The position numbers and the translations under genes were made by a program. A model generated the notes under the pieces. The model was given only the letters and a program-made list of their open reading frames with translations. It searched no databases and had not been told where the DNA came from. DNA of 64,000 nucleotides from Serratia nevei (GTDB taxonomy: Bacteria; Pseudomonadota; Gammaproteobacteria; Enterobacterales; Enterobacteriaceae): assembly GCF_037948395.1 (NCBI RefSeq), contig NZ_CP149940.1, forward strand, positions 1,922,001 through 1,986,000, in the 5' to 3' direction. Shown here in pieces: positions 41,354 through 50,681 of this stretch. The first letter of the stretch is position 1. Each line of letters starts with the position of its first letter.

Positions 41354-43029
41354 TCGACCCTTCAAGCAAATACCGACCGTTCCCGCCGGTGACATTACCG
41401 GATCGTCAGTGGCCTTCGCGTACCCTGCGGCAGGCGCCGCGCTGGTGCTCCAGCGATCTGCGCGACGGCAACCAGGCGCTGGCGGAGCCGATGGATAACG
41501 CGCGCAAGCGCGAATTCTATCAATTGTTGTTGCAGTGCGGTTTCAAAGAGATTGAGGTGGCTTTCCCTTCGGCGTCGCAAACGGATTTCGATTTTGTGCG
41601 CACGCTGATCGACGAGCAACTGATCCCGCACGACGTCACGATTCAGGTGCTGACGCAGTCGCGAGACGATCTGATCGATCGTACCTTCGAGGCGCTGCTG
41701 GGGGCACCACGGGCAATCGTGCATCTGTACAACGCCACGGCGCCGATGTTTCGCGACATCGTGTTCCGTCAGGATAAGGCCGCAACCGTGGCGCTGGCGG
41801 TGAACGGCGCGCGGCGCATTCGCCGGCATTGCGAGGCTCAGCCCGATACCGCCTGGTGCTTCGAGTATTCGCCGGAAACCTTCTGTTTTACTGAATTAGA
41901 GTTCGCGCTGGAGATCTGCGAAGCGGTGGCGGAGGTGTGGCAACCGGGGCCGCAGCGGCCGATGATCATCAACCTGCCGGCGACGGTGGAAGTGAGTACG
42001 CCCAACGTGTATGCCGATCAGATTGAGTGGTTCTGCCGTCACTTCAGCCGTCGCGCCGATGTGGCGATCAGCGTACATCCGCATAACGATCGCGGTACCG
42101 GCGTGGCCTGCGCGGAGCTGGCGCTGTTGGCCGGTGCCGATCGGGTCGAAGGCTGCCTGTTCGGCAACGGAGAGCGTACCGGCAACGTCGATCTGGTCAC
42201 GCTGGCGTTGAATCTCTATACCCAAGGCGTGGCGCCGGGCCTGGACTTCAGCCGCCTGAAACAGGTGGTGGAAGTGGTGGAGCAGTGCAATCAGCTGCCG
42301 GTGCATCCTCGCCATCCTTATGCCGGTGAGCTGGTGTTTACCGCCTTCTCCGGTTCGCATCAGGATGCGATCAAAAAAGGTTTCGCCGCGCAACGGCAGC
42401 GACAAGATGGCTGGTGGCAAGTGCCTTACCTGCCGCTCGATCCTGCCGATGTCGGCTGCAGCTATGAGGCGGTGATCCGGGTCAACAGCCAGTCCGGTAA
42501 AAGCGGGGCTGCCTGGCTACTGGAACAAAATCATGGGCTCGCGTTGCCGCGCGGTTTGCAGATTGATTTCAGCCAGGTGGTGCAGCGTGCGACCGACGGC
42601 AGCGGGAAGGAAATGAGCGGCGCACAGCTGTGGCGCTTATTCCGCGACACCTATGGGTTGGTGGAGCAGCCGTGCTTGCAGCTGTTGAGCTACCAGACGG
42701 AAAGTCATGGGGTAGAGGCCTACAGCTTCAACGCGCGAGTTGCCTGCGAGGGAGAGCCACTGCGTCTGCAGGGGACCGGCAACGGTCTGCTTTCCAGCGC
42801 GGTGGATGCACTGCGCCAGCGCTTCGGCTTGCCGCTGGCGATCGAGGATTACCACGAGCACACGCTGGGGCATCAGAGCGACAGCCGAGCGGTGGCCTAT
42901 ATCCGCTGTACGCTGCCGCAAGGTGAGGCGACCTACGGCGTAGGCATCGACGTTGACTCCGCCAGCGCTTCGCTGCAGGCGCTGTTCAACGTTGCCGGGC
43001 GCTATCTGTCGTCGGCGCGGCTCGGCTGA
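41347..43029 (+). CDS. leuA: 2-isopropylmalate synthase, LeuA type 2
   Basis: The 560-aa product is a type-2 LeuA (the longer form, as in actinobacteria and yeast-like enzymes). It has the DRE-TIM barrel start [20 protein letters not shown], metal ligands [23 protein letters not shown] and a C-terminal LeuA dimer/regulatory domain (about 420-560). It condenses acetyl-CoA with 2-oxoisovalerate. It stands alone here, with no leuBCD next to it; a canonical leuABCD operon presumably lies elsewhere, so this may be a secondary or differently regulated enzyme. AGGAGA stands six bases before ATG. Confidence 0.92.
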   Translation: MLIDPSSKYRPFPPVTLPDRQWPSRTLRQAPRWCSSDLRDGNQALAEPMDNARKREFYQLLLQCGFKEIEVAFPSASQTDFDFVRTLIDEQLIPHDVTIQVLTQSRDDLIDRTFEALLGAPRAIVHLYNATAPMFRDIVFRQDKAATVALAVNGARRIRRHCEAQPDTAWCFEYSPETFCFTELEFALEICEAVAEVWQPGPQRPMIINLPATVEVSTPNVYADQIEWFCRHFSRRADVAISVHPHNDRGTGVACAELALLAGADRVEGCLFGNGERTGNVDLVTLALNLYTQGVAPGLDFSRLKQVVEVVEQCNQLPVHPRHPYAGELVFTAFSGSHQDAIKKGFAAQRQRQDGWWQVPYLPLDPADVGCSYEAVIRVNSQSGKSGAAWLLEQNHGLALPRGLQIDFSQVVQRATDGSGKEMSGAQLWRLFRDTYGLVEQPCLQLLSYQTESHGVEAYSFNARVACEGEPLRLQGTGNGLLSSAVDALRQRFGLPLAIEDYHEHTLGHQSDSRAVAYIRCTLPQGEATYGVGIDVDSASASLQALFNVAGRYLSSARLG

Positions 43030-43780
43030 AATAGTCGCTGGGCGCGACCCCCAATAACCGGCGGAACATGGCGCTGAACGCGCTGGGGCTGTCATAGCCA
43101 AGATCCAGCGCCACTTCCAACACCGAGCGGCCGGTCGCCAGCGCGTTCAACGCCGCCAGCAAACGGGCGCGTCGCACCCAATCACTAAAATGCAGCCCGG
43201 TTTCTCGCTGGAAGCGCCGCGACAGGGTGCGTCCGCTGACGCTGAGCTGAGCGGCCGCCTGTTCCAGCGTCCAGGGCTGTGCCAGCGTGGCCTGAATATG
43301 GCGGCACAGGGCAAGCAGTGAGGCCTCACGCGGTTCGGGCAGGTGCAGTGGCAGGATCGGCAGCATTCTCAACTCATCCAGGATCAGTTCCATCACGCGC
43401 TCATCGCGCCCGCCGCTTGGATAGCCGGGCGCAATCTCCATCGCACAGATAATCAACTCGCGCAACAGCGGCGAAACCTGCACCACCTGGCATTGGGCCG
43501 GCAGATCGGCGCGCGCCAACGGATCGACGAACAGCGTCCTGGCCGCCACCTGGCCGGTGATGCGCAGGCTGTGCACCATTTTCGCCGGTACCCAGACGCC
43601 GCGGCCGGGTGGCACCACCCAACTGCCGAGCCGGGTCGTGACCTGCACTACGCCGCTCAGGCTGTGAATCAGCTGCGCGCAGTTATGGTAGTGATCCGGC
43701 TCGCTGTCGCCGTGGCGATAATCCTTGGCCAACGGCCGGACGGGCTGATCGATCGGCAGAACGTCATGAAACAGCAGCAT
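42986..43780 (-). CDS. AraC-family transcriptional regulator
   Basis: Start at ATG 43780 ([20 protein letters not shown]) after GGAGG; the frame opens earlier. The 264-aa protein has an N-terminal cupin ([20 protein letters not shown], then [16 protein letters not shown]) and a C-terminal double HTH ([20 protein letters not shown] and [19 protein letters not shown]). It resembles the NimR/YdfF-like cupin-AraC group. Its 3' end overlaps convergent leuA by 44 bp. Target unknown; it may control leuA or the neighbouring transporter operon. Confidence 0.9.
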   Translation of the reverse strand: MLLFHDVLPIDQPVRPLAKDYRHGDSEPDHYHNCAQLIHSLSGVVQVTTRLGSWVVPPGRGVWVPAKMVHSLRITGQVAARTLFVDPLARADLPAQCQVVQVSPLLRELIICAMEIAPGYPSGGRDERVMELILDELRMLPILPLHLPEPREASLLALCRHIQATLAQPWTLEQAAAQLSVSGRTLSRRFQRETGLHFSDWVRRARLLAALNALATGRSVLEVALDLGYDSPSAFSAMFRRLLGVAPSDYFSRAAPTTDSARQR

Positions 43781-43871
43781 CGTTAGCGGCCTCCGCGCGG
43801 CAAAAAGGGGGATGACAGCATGCCATGCGGCGCGGTTCCACACCAGCCTGTGGCACGCGGCAGATGAATAG

Positions 43872-43902
43872 TTTATAAAATGATATTATATAATTTTATA
43901 AA
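43872..43902. promoter_or_regulatory. BigR-type AT-rich operator
   Basis: TTTATAAAAT and ATTTTATAAA are perfect 10-bp arms around an 11-bp AT centre, 16-46 bp upstream of the bigR start. BigR-family repressors bind AT-rich dyads overlapping their own promoter. Confidence 0.75.
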
Positions 43903-43917
43903 TTGATTGGAGGTGTG

Positions 43918-44235
43918 ATGGATATTGACGCGATGCGCAAGGCGGCGGCGCAGGCCGGCGCGATGCTGCGCACCTTGGGCAATGAAGATCGGCTGCTGCT
44001 GCTGTGTCGACTCAGCCAGGGCGAGATGGCAGTGAGCGAGCTGGCGCAGGCGCTGGCTATCCGCCAGCCGACATTGTCCCAACAGCTTGGCGTGCTGCGC
44101 GAGGAGGGGCTGGTCTCCACCCGGCGAGCCGGCAAGCAGATTTACTATGCGGTGGCCGATGCCAAAGCGTTGGCGCTGCTAACGACCCTGTATCAACTGT
44201 ATTGCCCACAGCCGGAGAACCGCGATGACCATTGA
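43918..44235 (+). CDS. bigR: BigR-type ArsR-family persulfide-responsive repressor
   Basis: ATG 43918 (MDIDAMRKAAAQAGAMLRTL) follows GGAGGTGTG. The 105-aa winged helix contains RQPTLSQQLGVLREEGLVST as recognition helix. Two Cys, C30 and C96, are 66 residues apart, exactly as C42 and C108 in BigR, whose di- or trisulfide bond releases DNA when polysulfides are present. It heads an operon with two YeeE/YedE proteins, as in Xylella and Agrobacterium. The autoregulatory operator lies just upstream. Confidence 0.88.
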   Translation: MDIDAMRKAAAQAGAMLRTLGNEDRLLLLCRLSQGEMAVSELAQALAIRQPTLSQQLGVLREEGLVSTRRAGKQIYYAVADAKALALLTTLYQLYCPQPENRDDH

Positions 44236-44659
44236 CTGGCAACACTTCACGCCCTATTCCGCGCTCGCGGGCGGGGCCATTATCGGCGGTGCGGTAGCGC
44301 TGCTGCTGCTGTTCAACGGCCGCATCGCCGGCATCAGCGGCATTACCGGCGGCTTATTGAGCGCGGGCGGCCGGGAGCGGGGCTGGCGCGCCGCATTTCT
44401 TGGCGGGTTGCTGATTTCTCCCTGGCTGTATGCTGCGGCGGCGGCTTTGCCTCCTGGTGAGATCGCGGCCGGCAGCGGCTGGCTGGCGATCGCGGGGCTG
44501 TTGGTGGGGGTGGGTACCCGATTGGGCAGCGGCTGCACCAGCGGGCACGGCGTGTGCGGCGTCGCGCGGTTGGCACCGCGATCGTTGGCCGCCACGGCGG
44601 TGTTTATGCTGCTGGGCTTTACGACCGTGTGGCTGATGCGCCATCTGCTGGGAGGGTGA
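44225..44659 (+). CDS. YeeE/YedE half-transporter, PmpA-like
   Basis: The 144-aa protein has four hydrophobic segments and the Cys motif GSGCTSGHGVCGVARL (about residues 99-114), the thiosulfate/sulfur-handling signature of YeeE/YedE proteins. It overlaps bigR by 11 nt. Together with the next gene it makes a complete two-part channel for sulfur species (thiosulfate or persulfide-type) in the inner membrane. Confidence 0.88.
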   Translation: MTIDWQHFTPYSALAGGAIIGGAVALLLLFNGRIAGISGITGGLLSAGGRERGWRAAFLGGLLISPWLYAAAAALPPGEIAAGSGWLAIAGLLVGVGTRLGSGCTSGHGVCGVARLAPRSLAATAVFMLLGFTTVWLMRHLLGG

Positions 44660-44661
44660 AG

Positions 44662-45090
44662 ATGCTTAAGTCTCTGTTGGCGCTGCTGAGCGGCGTGATT
44701 TTCGGTCTGGGGTTAATTATCGCCGGCATGGCCAATCCGGCCAAAGTACTGGCGTTTCTCGATATTACCGGACAGTGGGATCCTTCGCTGGCGTTGGTGA
44801 TGGTTGGGGCGATTGCAGTGGCGGCGCCGGCCTTTATGTGGGCGCGCCGACGCCAGCGGAGCCTGTTGGGGGAACCGCTGCAGATCCCGGCCGCCGGGCG
44901 TGTGGATCGCCGTTTGCTGGTGGGCAGCGCGCTGTTCGGCATCGGTTGGGGCATGGCGGGCATTTGCCCTGGCCCGGCCTGGGTGTTGGCGGGGGCGGAA
45001 ATACAACGGGTATGGCCGTTCCTGCTGGCGATGCTGGCGGGCATGGCGCTGTATGAGATTATCATGAGGTGGAGGCGTTCATGTCGATAG
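44662..45090 (+). CDS. YeeE/YedE half-transporter, PmpB-like (DUF6691)
   Basis: ATG 44662 (MLKSLLALLSGVIFGLGLII) follows GGAGGGTGAAG two bases after pmpA ends. The 142-aa protein has four membrane segments, starting with the family motif GLGLIIAGMANPAKVLAFLD, and carries GWGMAGICPGPAW, the second Cys motif of this half. Partner of the preceding gene. Confidence 0.88.
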   Translation: MLKSLLALLSGVIFGLGLIIAGMANPAKVLAFLDITGQWDPSLALVMVGAIAVAAPAFMWARRRQRSLLGEPLQIPAAGRVDRRLLVGSALFGIGWGMAGICPGPAWVLAGAEIQRVWPFLLAMLAGMALYEIIMRWRRSCR

Positions 45091-45479
45091 CCAAGGCGGT
45101 GCTGCGCATTGCGCGCCCGACCGATCGGTTGCAAGAGATTGCCACGCTGTATTGCCGCGGGTTGGGGTTTGAAAGGCTAGGCGAGTTTGTCGATCATCAG
45201 GGCTTTGACGGCATTATGATCGGGCATCCGCAGCATGCCTACCATCTGGAGTTCACGCAGCATCGCGGGGTGCGGGTCGGGCAGGCGCCGACGCAGGATC
45301 ATCTGCTGGTGTTTTACCTGCCGGATGAGAACGAATGGCGAGCCGGGTGTGAGCGGATGCGGGCGGCGGGATTCTTGGCGGTCGTCGCCTATAACCCCTA
45401 TTGGGATAGGGCGGGGCAAACCTTTGAAGATCCTGACGGCTACCGGGTGGTCCTGCAACATCAGGCCTGGCAAGCATAA
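45081..45479 (+). CDS. VOC-family (glyoxalase/bleomycin-resistance-like) protein
   Basis: ATG 45081 gives 132 aa, overlapping pmpB by 10 nt, with GAGGTGGAGG upstream. Two beta-alpha-beta-beta-beta repeats: VLRIARPTDRLQEIATLYCR ... and the second from EWRAGCERMRAAGF to DPDGYRVVLQH. Putative metal ligands: H in EFTQHRG-type strand and the E in the FEDPDGYR motif. In known bigR operons the extra gene is a persulfide dioxygenase (Blh); here a VOC protein takes that place. It may act on a thiol/persulfide adduct. Confidence 0.8.
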   Translation: MSIAKAVLRIARPTDRLQEIATLYCRGLGFERLGEFVDHQGFDGIMIGHPQHAYHLEFTQHRGVRVGQAPTQDHLLVFYLPDENEWRAGCERMRAAGFLAVVAYNPYWDRAGQTFEDPDGYRVVLQHQAWQA

Positions 45480-45482
45480 AAA

Positions 45483-45507
45483 AAACCGGCGCCTCGAGCG
45501 CCGGTTT
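45483..45507. terminator. Terminator of the bigR operon and of the convergent POT gene
   Basis: AAACCGGCGC, loop CTCGA, GCGCCGGTTT; A-run on the left and T-tract on the right make it bidirectional. Confidence 0.85.
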
Positions 45508-45530
45508 GCGAGATAAAAACGGGTTATCCG

Positions 45531-47084
45531 TCAGGCGTTGGTCGCCGGTTTTTGCGCGCTCTTGGACTGGGTATTTTCCAGCATGCGGCGAATCGGCACG
45601 ATCAGCACGATCAGCACGGCGGCGCAGATCAGCAGCGCGACGGAGCAGCGAGCGAACAGATCCGGCAGCATATCCAGCTGGTCGGCCTTGACGTGGCCGC
45701 CGATCAGGCCGGCGGCCAGGTTGCCCAGCGCGCTGGCGCAGAACCACAGCCCCATCATTTGCCCGCGCATTCTCTCCGGCGCCAGCAGCGTCATGGTGGC
45801 CAGCCCGATCGGGCTCAGGCACAGTTCACCCAGCGTCAGCATCAGGATACTGCCCACCAGCCACATCGGCGATACGCCGGCGCCGCCGTTGCTGAGCACA
45901 TTCTGCGCGGCCAACATCATCAGGCCGAAACCGCCGGCGGCGCACAGGATACCGATCACGAACTTGGTGATGCTGCTCGGACGCACGTTATTGCGCGCCA
46001 GCGCAGGCCAGGCCCAGCTGAACACCGGCGCCAGCAGGATGATGAACAGGGCGTTGATCGACTGGAACCACACCGCCGGGATCTCGAAGCCGCCGACCAT
46101 GCGATTGGTGTAATCGTTGGCGAACAGGTTGAACGAGGTCGGCTTCTGTTCAAACGCCGACCAGAAGAACGCGGCGGAGATCAGCAGAATGAAGCACACC
46201 AGCAGGCGTGCACGCTCTTTGCGGCTCAGGCCGGCAAAGGCGAACAGGTAGATGAAATACAGGGTGACCGACGCGGCGATGACGTACACCAGCACGCTGG
46301 CTACCTCAACCGGGTTGATGACGATGGTGCCCTGAGCGATCAGCACGATGACCGCAGCCAGGACTACCGCCAATGCCAGCAGCCAGGCGCCGACGCCTTT
46401 TTTCTTCGCGACCGGGCTGTTCCAGGTGGAATCCAGGCCCACTTCGCGGTCATAGCGTTTCATCGCCGGTACGGCGAACACCCGGAAAATCACCAGCGCC
46501 ACCAGCATCCCGATACCGCCGATGCCGAAGCCCCAGTGCCAGCCGTGTGATTTGATCAGCCAGCCGGAGATCAACGGGGCGATGAACGAACCGATGTTGA
46601 TGCCCATGTAGAACAGCGAGAAACCGCCGTCGCGGCGCGCATCGCCTTTCTTGTACAGCGTGCCGACCATCACCGAGATACAGGTCTTGAACAGGCCGGA
46701 ACCGAGCACGATGAACATCAGGCCGATGAAGAACAGGTTGGTGCCCATCACCGCGGACAGGGCGATCGACAGGTGACCGAGGGCGATCAGGATAGACCCG
46801 TACCAGACGGCCTTGCGTTGGCCGAGCCAATTGTCCGCCAGCCAGCCGCCCGGCAGTGCCGCCAGGTACATGCTGCCGGCGAAAATGCCGACGATCGCCG
46901 ACGCGTTCTCACGCGCCAGACCCAGGCCGCCGTCGTACACGGTGGCGGCCATAAACAGGATCAGCAGCGGACGGATGCCGTAGAACGAAAAGCGTTCCCA
47001 CATTTCGGTGAAGAACAGAGAACCCAGCGGATAGGGATGGCCGAAGAAGGTCCGGCTTTCTGACTTATTGACAGAGGATTGCAT
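45531..47084 (-). CDS. POT/PTR2-family proton-dependent oligopeptide transporter
   Basis: Start at ATG 47084 (MQSSVNKSESRTFFGHPYPL) after GGGAA; the frame is open 51 codons further. The 517-aa protein has 14 spans with the POT signature EMWERFSFYG (ExxERF) in TM1 and GGWLADNWLGQRKAV. It imports di- and tripeptides with protons. It differs from E. coli DtpA-D in length and in TM1 context, so it is a separate paralogue. Terminates at the shared hairpin 45483. Confidence 0.9.
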   Translation of the reverse strand: MQSSVNKSESRTFFGHPYPLGSLFFTEMWERFSFYGIRPLLILFMAATVYDGGLGLARENASAIVGIFAGSMYLAALPGGWLADNWLGQRKAVWYGSILIALGHLSIALSAVMGTNLFFIGLMFIVLGSGLFKTCISVMVGTLYKKGDARRDGGFSLFYMGINIGSFIAPLISGWLIKSHGWHWGFGIGGIGMLVALVIFRVFAVPAMKRYDREVGLDSTWNSPVAKKKGVGAWLLALAVVLAAVIVLIAQGTIVINPVEVASVLVYVIAASVTLYFIYLFAFAGLSRKERARLLVCFILLISAAFFWSAFEQKPTSFNLFANDYTNRMVGGFEIPAVWFQSINALFIILLAPVFSWAWPALARNNVRPSSITKFVIGILCAAGGFGLMMLAAQNVLSNGGAGVSPMWLVGSILMLTLGELCLSPIGLATMTLLAPERMRGQMMGLWFCASALGNLAAGLIGGHVKADQLDMLPDLFARCSVALLICAAVLIVLIVPIRRMLENTQSKSAQKPATNA

Positions 47085-47557
47085 AACGATTTCCCAATAA
47101 AAAGGCGCTGCATGGCTGCAGCCCGTACTGTGGTTGTATGTGTATTTAATGAAGGCGATCCGCCCAATGCGGATTACCCGACAAAACCGCGGCTGCAACG
47201 CTGATAAACCGTGGAAAGCGTGCTGACCTTTTTTCACTTGGCCGATGGTTCACATCTGGCGTGATATTATTTAACCATTTGATAACTGGTCGTTGGCTTT
47301 GTCTAGTACCTGTATCCCATTTTTTAGACGAAAAGTCGACAAGCATCTCCTTTTCTGGTTTTTCTGTTGGTTGTGGCGGGAATATGATTGACAGCGGGTT
47401 TTATGCGCTGAAAGTTAATTAATTGTTGATAAACAAGATGTTGAGGTAAGAATGTTCCGAGTGGGCCGAAAATTCGCAGGCCCGAAGGAAGCATTATTAA
47501 AAGTAGGGGAAACGCGGCGTTGATCCGGCCAATGGCGGAAATTGGCGATAAATGCAG
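47085..47557. other. Intergenic region between mdtG and the peptide transporter
   Basis: AT-rich, 473 bp. Expected to hold the promoter of the peptide transporter and the 3' end of mdtG. No convincing gene or repeat; short frames have poor composition. Confidence 0.6.
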
Positions 47558-48796
47558 CTATTGTTCTTCCTGCAGCGTGTCTTCCCGCATGTAGCCCGGC
47601 CGCCGCCGCAGACACCACCAGGAATAACCGGCGTTGAACAGCACCACCAAAGCGGTGACGCCGAAGACTGCACGAAAACCGTAGCCGGCGGAGACCGCGG
47701 CGCCAAGCAATGGGCCGCTGACGTTGCCGACGTCACGGAACGACTGGTTATAGCTGAAAATGCGGCCGGCCACCTGATTGGTGCAGTTGTAAATCAGCAG
47801 CGTCTGTACCGCCGGCAGCAGCGCGCCGTCGGCCGCCCCCAGCAGAAAGCGCAGCACCCCGAGCTGCCACGGCGTTTGCACGAAGGCCATCGGGATCAGC
47901 AACAGCACCGAGACGATCAGCATACATATCAGAATGCGCTCCGGGCCGATGCGATCGCCCAGCTTGCCCAGCCGTGGAGCGCTCATCAACGCCGCGACGC
48001 CGGGCACCGAGGCGATCAGCCCGCTGATAAACGCCAGGTTATGGGTGGCGCCGGCCAGATCGCGCACATACAGCGTCAGGATCGGCGCAATCGAGCCGGT
48101 GGCAATCTGGATAATCATGGTAGTCACGAACAGGCTGAGCACCAGCTTCGGGTTTTTGAGCGAGGCAAACACCTGCCGTGCGTGCAACATGTCGCGTTTT
48201 TGTACCGGGGTGAACTGCTCTTTGACATACAGCAGCGTCAGCACGAAGCAGACGAACAGCACCGCGGCGGTGATGTAAAACACCGGGCGCAGACCATAGA
48301 GGTCGGCCAACAGGCCGCCGATCAGCGGGCCGATCAGCGCACCGCCTACGCCACCGGTTGACAGGGTGCCGAGCGCCCAGCCGCTGCGGTTGCGTGGCAC
48401 CTGGGTGGCGATCAGCGCGTTGGCGTTGGGTATGAACCCGCCAAGCAGCCCCAGCACCGCTCGCAGCGCGAGAAATTGCCAGACCGTTTGCGCCATGCCC
48501 ATCAGCACCATGACGATCGCCATGCCCAATGCGGAGCGCAGCAGCATCAGTTTACGGCCGCGTCGGTCGGCCAGGGCGCCCCAGAACGGCGCGGCGATAG
48601 CGGAAAACAGGAAGGTGATGCTGAACAGCAGACCGGACCACATGTTGAGCGCCTGATGGCCGGTTACGCCCAGCGTCTCTACATACAGCGGAAGAAACGG
48701 CATCACCAGGCTGAAGGCGGCGCCGGTGAGGAAACACCCTACCCAGGCGACGAAAAGGTTGCGTTTCCAGTTAACGGGTTCTGCTGCCGAAGCCAT
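47558..48796 (-). CDS. mdtG: MFS multidrug transporter MdtG
   Basis: ATG 48796 ([20 protein letters not shown]) aligns with E. coli MdtG (408 aa); the frame is open further 5'. The 412-aa protein has 12 spans with [11 protein letters not shown] in the TM2-3 loop and strong identity throughout ([30 protein letters not shown]). In E. coli it gives fosfomycin and deoxycholate tolerance and is a marA/soxS regulon member. Here mdtG follows msyB at a distance, with leuA, bigR and POT genes inserted between. Confidence 0.94.
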   Translation of the reverse strand: MASAAEPVNWKRNLFVAWVGCFLTGAAFSLVMPFLPLYVETLGVTGHQALNMWSGLLFSITFLFSAIAAPFWGALADRRGRKLMLLRSALGMAIVMVLMGMAQTVWQFLALRAVLGLLGGFIPNANALIATQVPRNRSGWALGTLSTGGVGGALIGPLIGGLLADLYGLRPVFYITAAVLFVCFVLTLLYVKEQFTPVQKRDMLHARQVFASLKNPKLVLSLFVTTMIIQIATGSIAPILTLYVRDLAGATHNLAFISGLIASVPGVAALMSAPRLGKLGDRIGPERILICMLIVSVLLLIPMAFVQTPWQLGVLRFLLGAADGALLPAVQTLLIYNCTNQVAGRIFSYNQSFRDVGNVSGPLLGAAVSAGYGFRAVFGVTALVVLFNAGYSWWCLRRRPGYMREDTLQEEQ

Positions 48797-48995
48797 AAAT
48801 GTCCACTGCCGAAAGGTGACGCGCTTTGCCGGCGGCAAGATGAAGGGGCAAAGCGTGAAAGTTAGCTTGGTAAGTATGCGCCGCCAGCGCGGCGACGGCA
48901 AACGAGGGGACAAGGATTGGGCAAAAAATGAAATAAAGTTTTAAAAAAGACGTTTAAACCTTATTCCGCGCTTAGCGCGCGGAATTTACAGCGTT

Positions 48996-49280
48996 TTATA
49001 GTCCGGCCAGCGCCTCGAAACCGGCGGCGGTGGTGGTGGCGCTAAAGTCGGTGACCTCGTAGTGAGCCACGGCGTTGAAGGGATCTTCGGCCAGGATGGC
49101 GTCTAACCGCGCACGCTCAATGCCCTTGGCCAGGATCACGCCGCCGGTGCGGGGATTTTTGCGGCCGGAGGCGACGAAGGTGCCGTCCTGAAAATATTTC
49201 TTAAGCCAGGCGATGTGCCCGTCAAGGTGGCTGTCGACTTCGGCGATCGGGCGATGGTAGGTCAGGCTGACAATGTACAT
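48996..49280 (-). CDS. YciI-like protein
   Basis: The 94-aa product has the YciI ferredoxin-like fold: MYIVSLTYHRPIAEVDSHLD with the paired His (HLDGHIAWLKKY) found at the active-site region of the family, then FVASGRKNPRTGG and AILAEDPFN. A small soluble protein of unknown reaction. Between mdtG and lpxL, where E. coli has no gene. Confidence 0.85.
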   Translation of the reverse strand: MYIVSLTYHRPIAEVDSHLDGHIAWLKKYFQDGTFVASGRKNPRTGGVILAKGIERARLDAILAEDPFNAVAHYEVTDFSATTTAAGFEALAGL

Positions 49281-49355
49281 AGCGGCTCCAGGTTGGCGGC
49301 AAAGGCTTTACCATCCCACCCTCGCCGTCGATTCTCAAGAGGTGCGCAATAAAAA

Positions 49356-49373
49356 ACCCGCCGGTGGCGGGTT
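49356..49373 (-). terminator. lpxL terminator
   Basis: AAACCCGCC, loop ACC (minus strand), GGCGGGTTTTTT; 8 bp past the lpxL stop. Confidence 0.9.
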
Positions 49374-49380
49374 TGCTTTA

Positions 49381-50301
49381 TCAGTAGAGCGAAGGCTCGC
49401 CTTCCGGGCGGGTCTTGAAGCGACGATGCAGCCACATATATTGGTCAGGCGCCATCAGGATCTCTTTTTCCACCACTTTATTCATAAAGGCGGCGGCCTC
49501 GATTTCATTATCCAGCGGGAAGTTTTCCACCGCCGGTTGCATGATCAGCTCATACCCTTTGCCGTCCGGCAGGCGGCGCGGGGTGAACGGAATGATCGCC
49601 GGTTTGCCCATCCGCACCAGCACGTAGCTGCCGGTGGTGGTAGCGGCCTTGTCGACCGCGAACAGCGGCACGAAAACGCTGCTGCGCGGGCCGTAGTCGT
49701 GATCCGGCGCATACCAGATGATATCGCCCTGTTTCAGGGCGCGGATCATGCCTTTGACGTCCTTGCGATCCAGCATCGACTTGTTGGAGCGCATGCGCCC
49801 CCAGGTTTGCAGCCAGTCCATCAGCTTGTTGTCGTGCGGGCGGTAAACGCCGATGCCCGGGTTATGAATGCCGAAGATGCGCGCGCCCAGCTCCAGCGTC
49901 AAAAAGTGCAGGCCAATCAGCAGCACGCCCTGGTGGTTGTCGCGCGCCTTTTGGATGTGTTCCAGGCCGCTGACCTTGAACCAGCGCTCGATGCGCCAGT
50001 TAGGCCAAAACCACGCCATGCCGGTTTCAAACAGCCCCATGCCGACCGATTCGAAATTCTTTACCACCAGTGCATCGCGTTCGGCCTGCGGCATGTCGGG
50101 AAAACAGAGCTCGAGGTTGCGTTGGGCGATAGCGACGCGGCGCTTGAGAAAGCGCATGGCAAACCGCCCGATCGAGGTGCCGAGCCAGTAGATGACGGGG
50201 TAAGGCAGCAACACCAGCAGATACAGCAAGCCGATGCCGACCCAGGTCAGCCAATAGCGTGGGTGCAATAAGGAGCGATTGAAAGTAGGAACTTGAGTCA
50301 T
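49381..50301 (-). CDS. lpxL: Lipid A lauroyl acyltransferase LpxL (HtrB)
   Basis: The 306-aa protein (E. coli 306) has one N-terminal membrane anchor ([20 protein letters not shown]), the catalytic HX4E motif as HFLTLE (about residues 132-137) and [16 protein letters not shown] and the C-terminal [11 protein letters not shown]. It transfers the secondary laurate onto Kdo2-lipid IVA at the inner membrane. Monocistronic, divergent from trhO as in E. coli. Confidence 0.95.
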   Translation of the reverse strand: MTQVPTFNRSLLHPRYWLTWVGIGLLYLLVLLPYPVIYWLGTSIGRFAMRFLKRRVAIAQRNLELCFPDMPQAERDALVVKNFESVGMGLFETGMAWFWPNWRIERWFKVSGLEHIQKARDNHQGVLLIGLHFLTLELGARIFGIHNPGIGVYRPHDNKLMDWLQTWGRMRSNKSMLDRKDVKGMIRALKQGDIIWYAPDHDYGPRSSVFVPLFAVDKAATTTGSYVLVRMGKPAIIPFTPRRLPDGKGYELIMQPAVENFPLDNEIEAAAFMNKVVEKEILMAPDQYMWLHRRFKTRPEGEPSLY

Positions 50302-50681
50302 GGGTTCTCTGTTTGAATACGGTTGTTTAAGTGTAATGACAGAGTCATAGCATGGTCTGGCAGCCGGGTGAGTTCGGCCGCAAGGTTCGTTTCTGCCGTT
50401 TGTTTGCGACTATTGTGGCATTTTTCTCGTGCTCCGGGAAAACACAACGCATTAAAATCCCCTTTTCGGCGTTAAATATGCATCAGGTGCCGGATTTTTC
50501 CACAATATTTCCCGCTAAAGGCCAACGGCAATATCATGGCCGGGCATTATTCAGGAGCAACCGTGTAGGCATGATGGTGGGGCTGCGCGGCGGCGGTTTT
50601 TCGGGTATGATGTGCGCCGCGCGCGGGCCGGCAGGCTGCGCGCGATAATCAGTCACCTCCCGAAAGACAGGAAAGTACACC
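50302..50681. other. Divergent intergenic region lpxL / trhO
   Basis: About 380 bp. It contains the lpxL promoter, a probable trhO -10 box (TATGAT near 50605) and GC-rich stretches. The 99-codon plus-strand frame 50352-50648 lacks a binding site and family resemblance and was not accepted. Confidence 0.6.

Noticed and set aside
41211..41498. Possible leucine-rich leader peptide for leuA attenuation
   Set aside because: The frame has only scattered Leu codons, no stop before leuA and no terminator/antiterminator pair; the 18-codon ORF is the only plausible leader element.
50352..50648. 98-codon plus-strand frame upstream of trhO
   Set aside because: No ribosome site and unnatural composition (Gly/Arg/Phe mixture); the region is the lpxL-trhO promoter.
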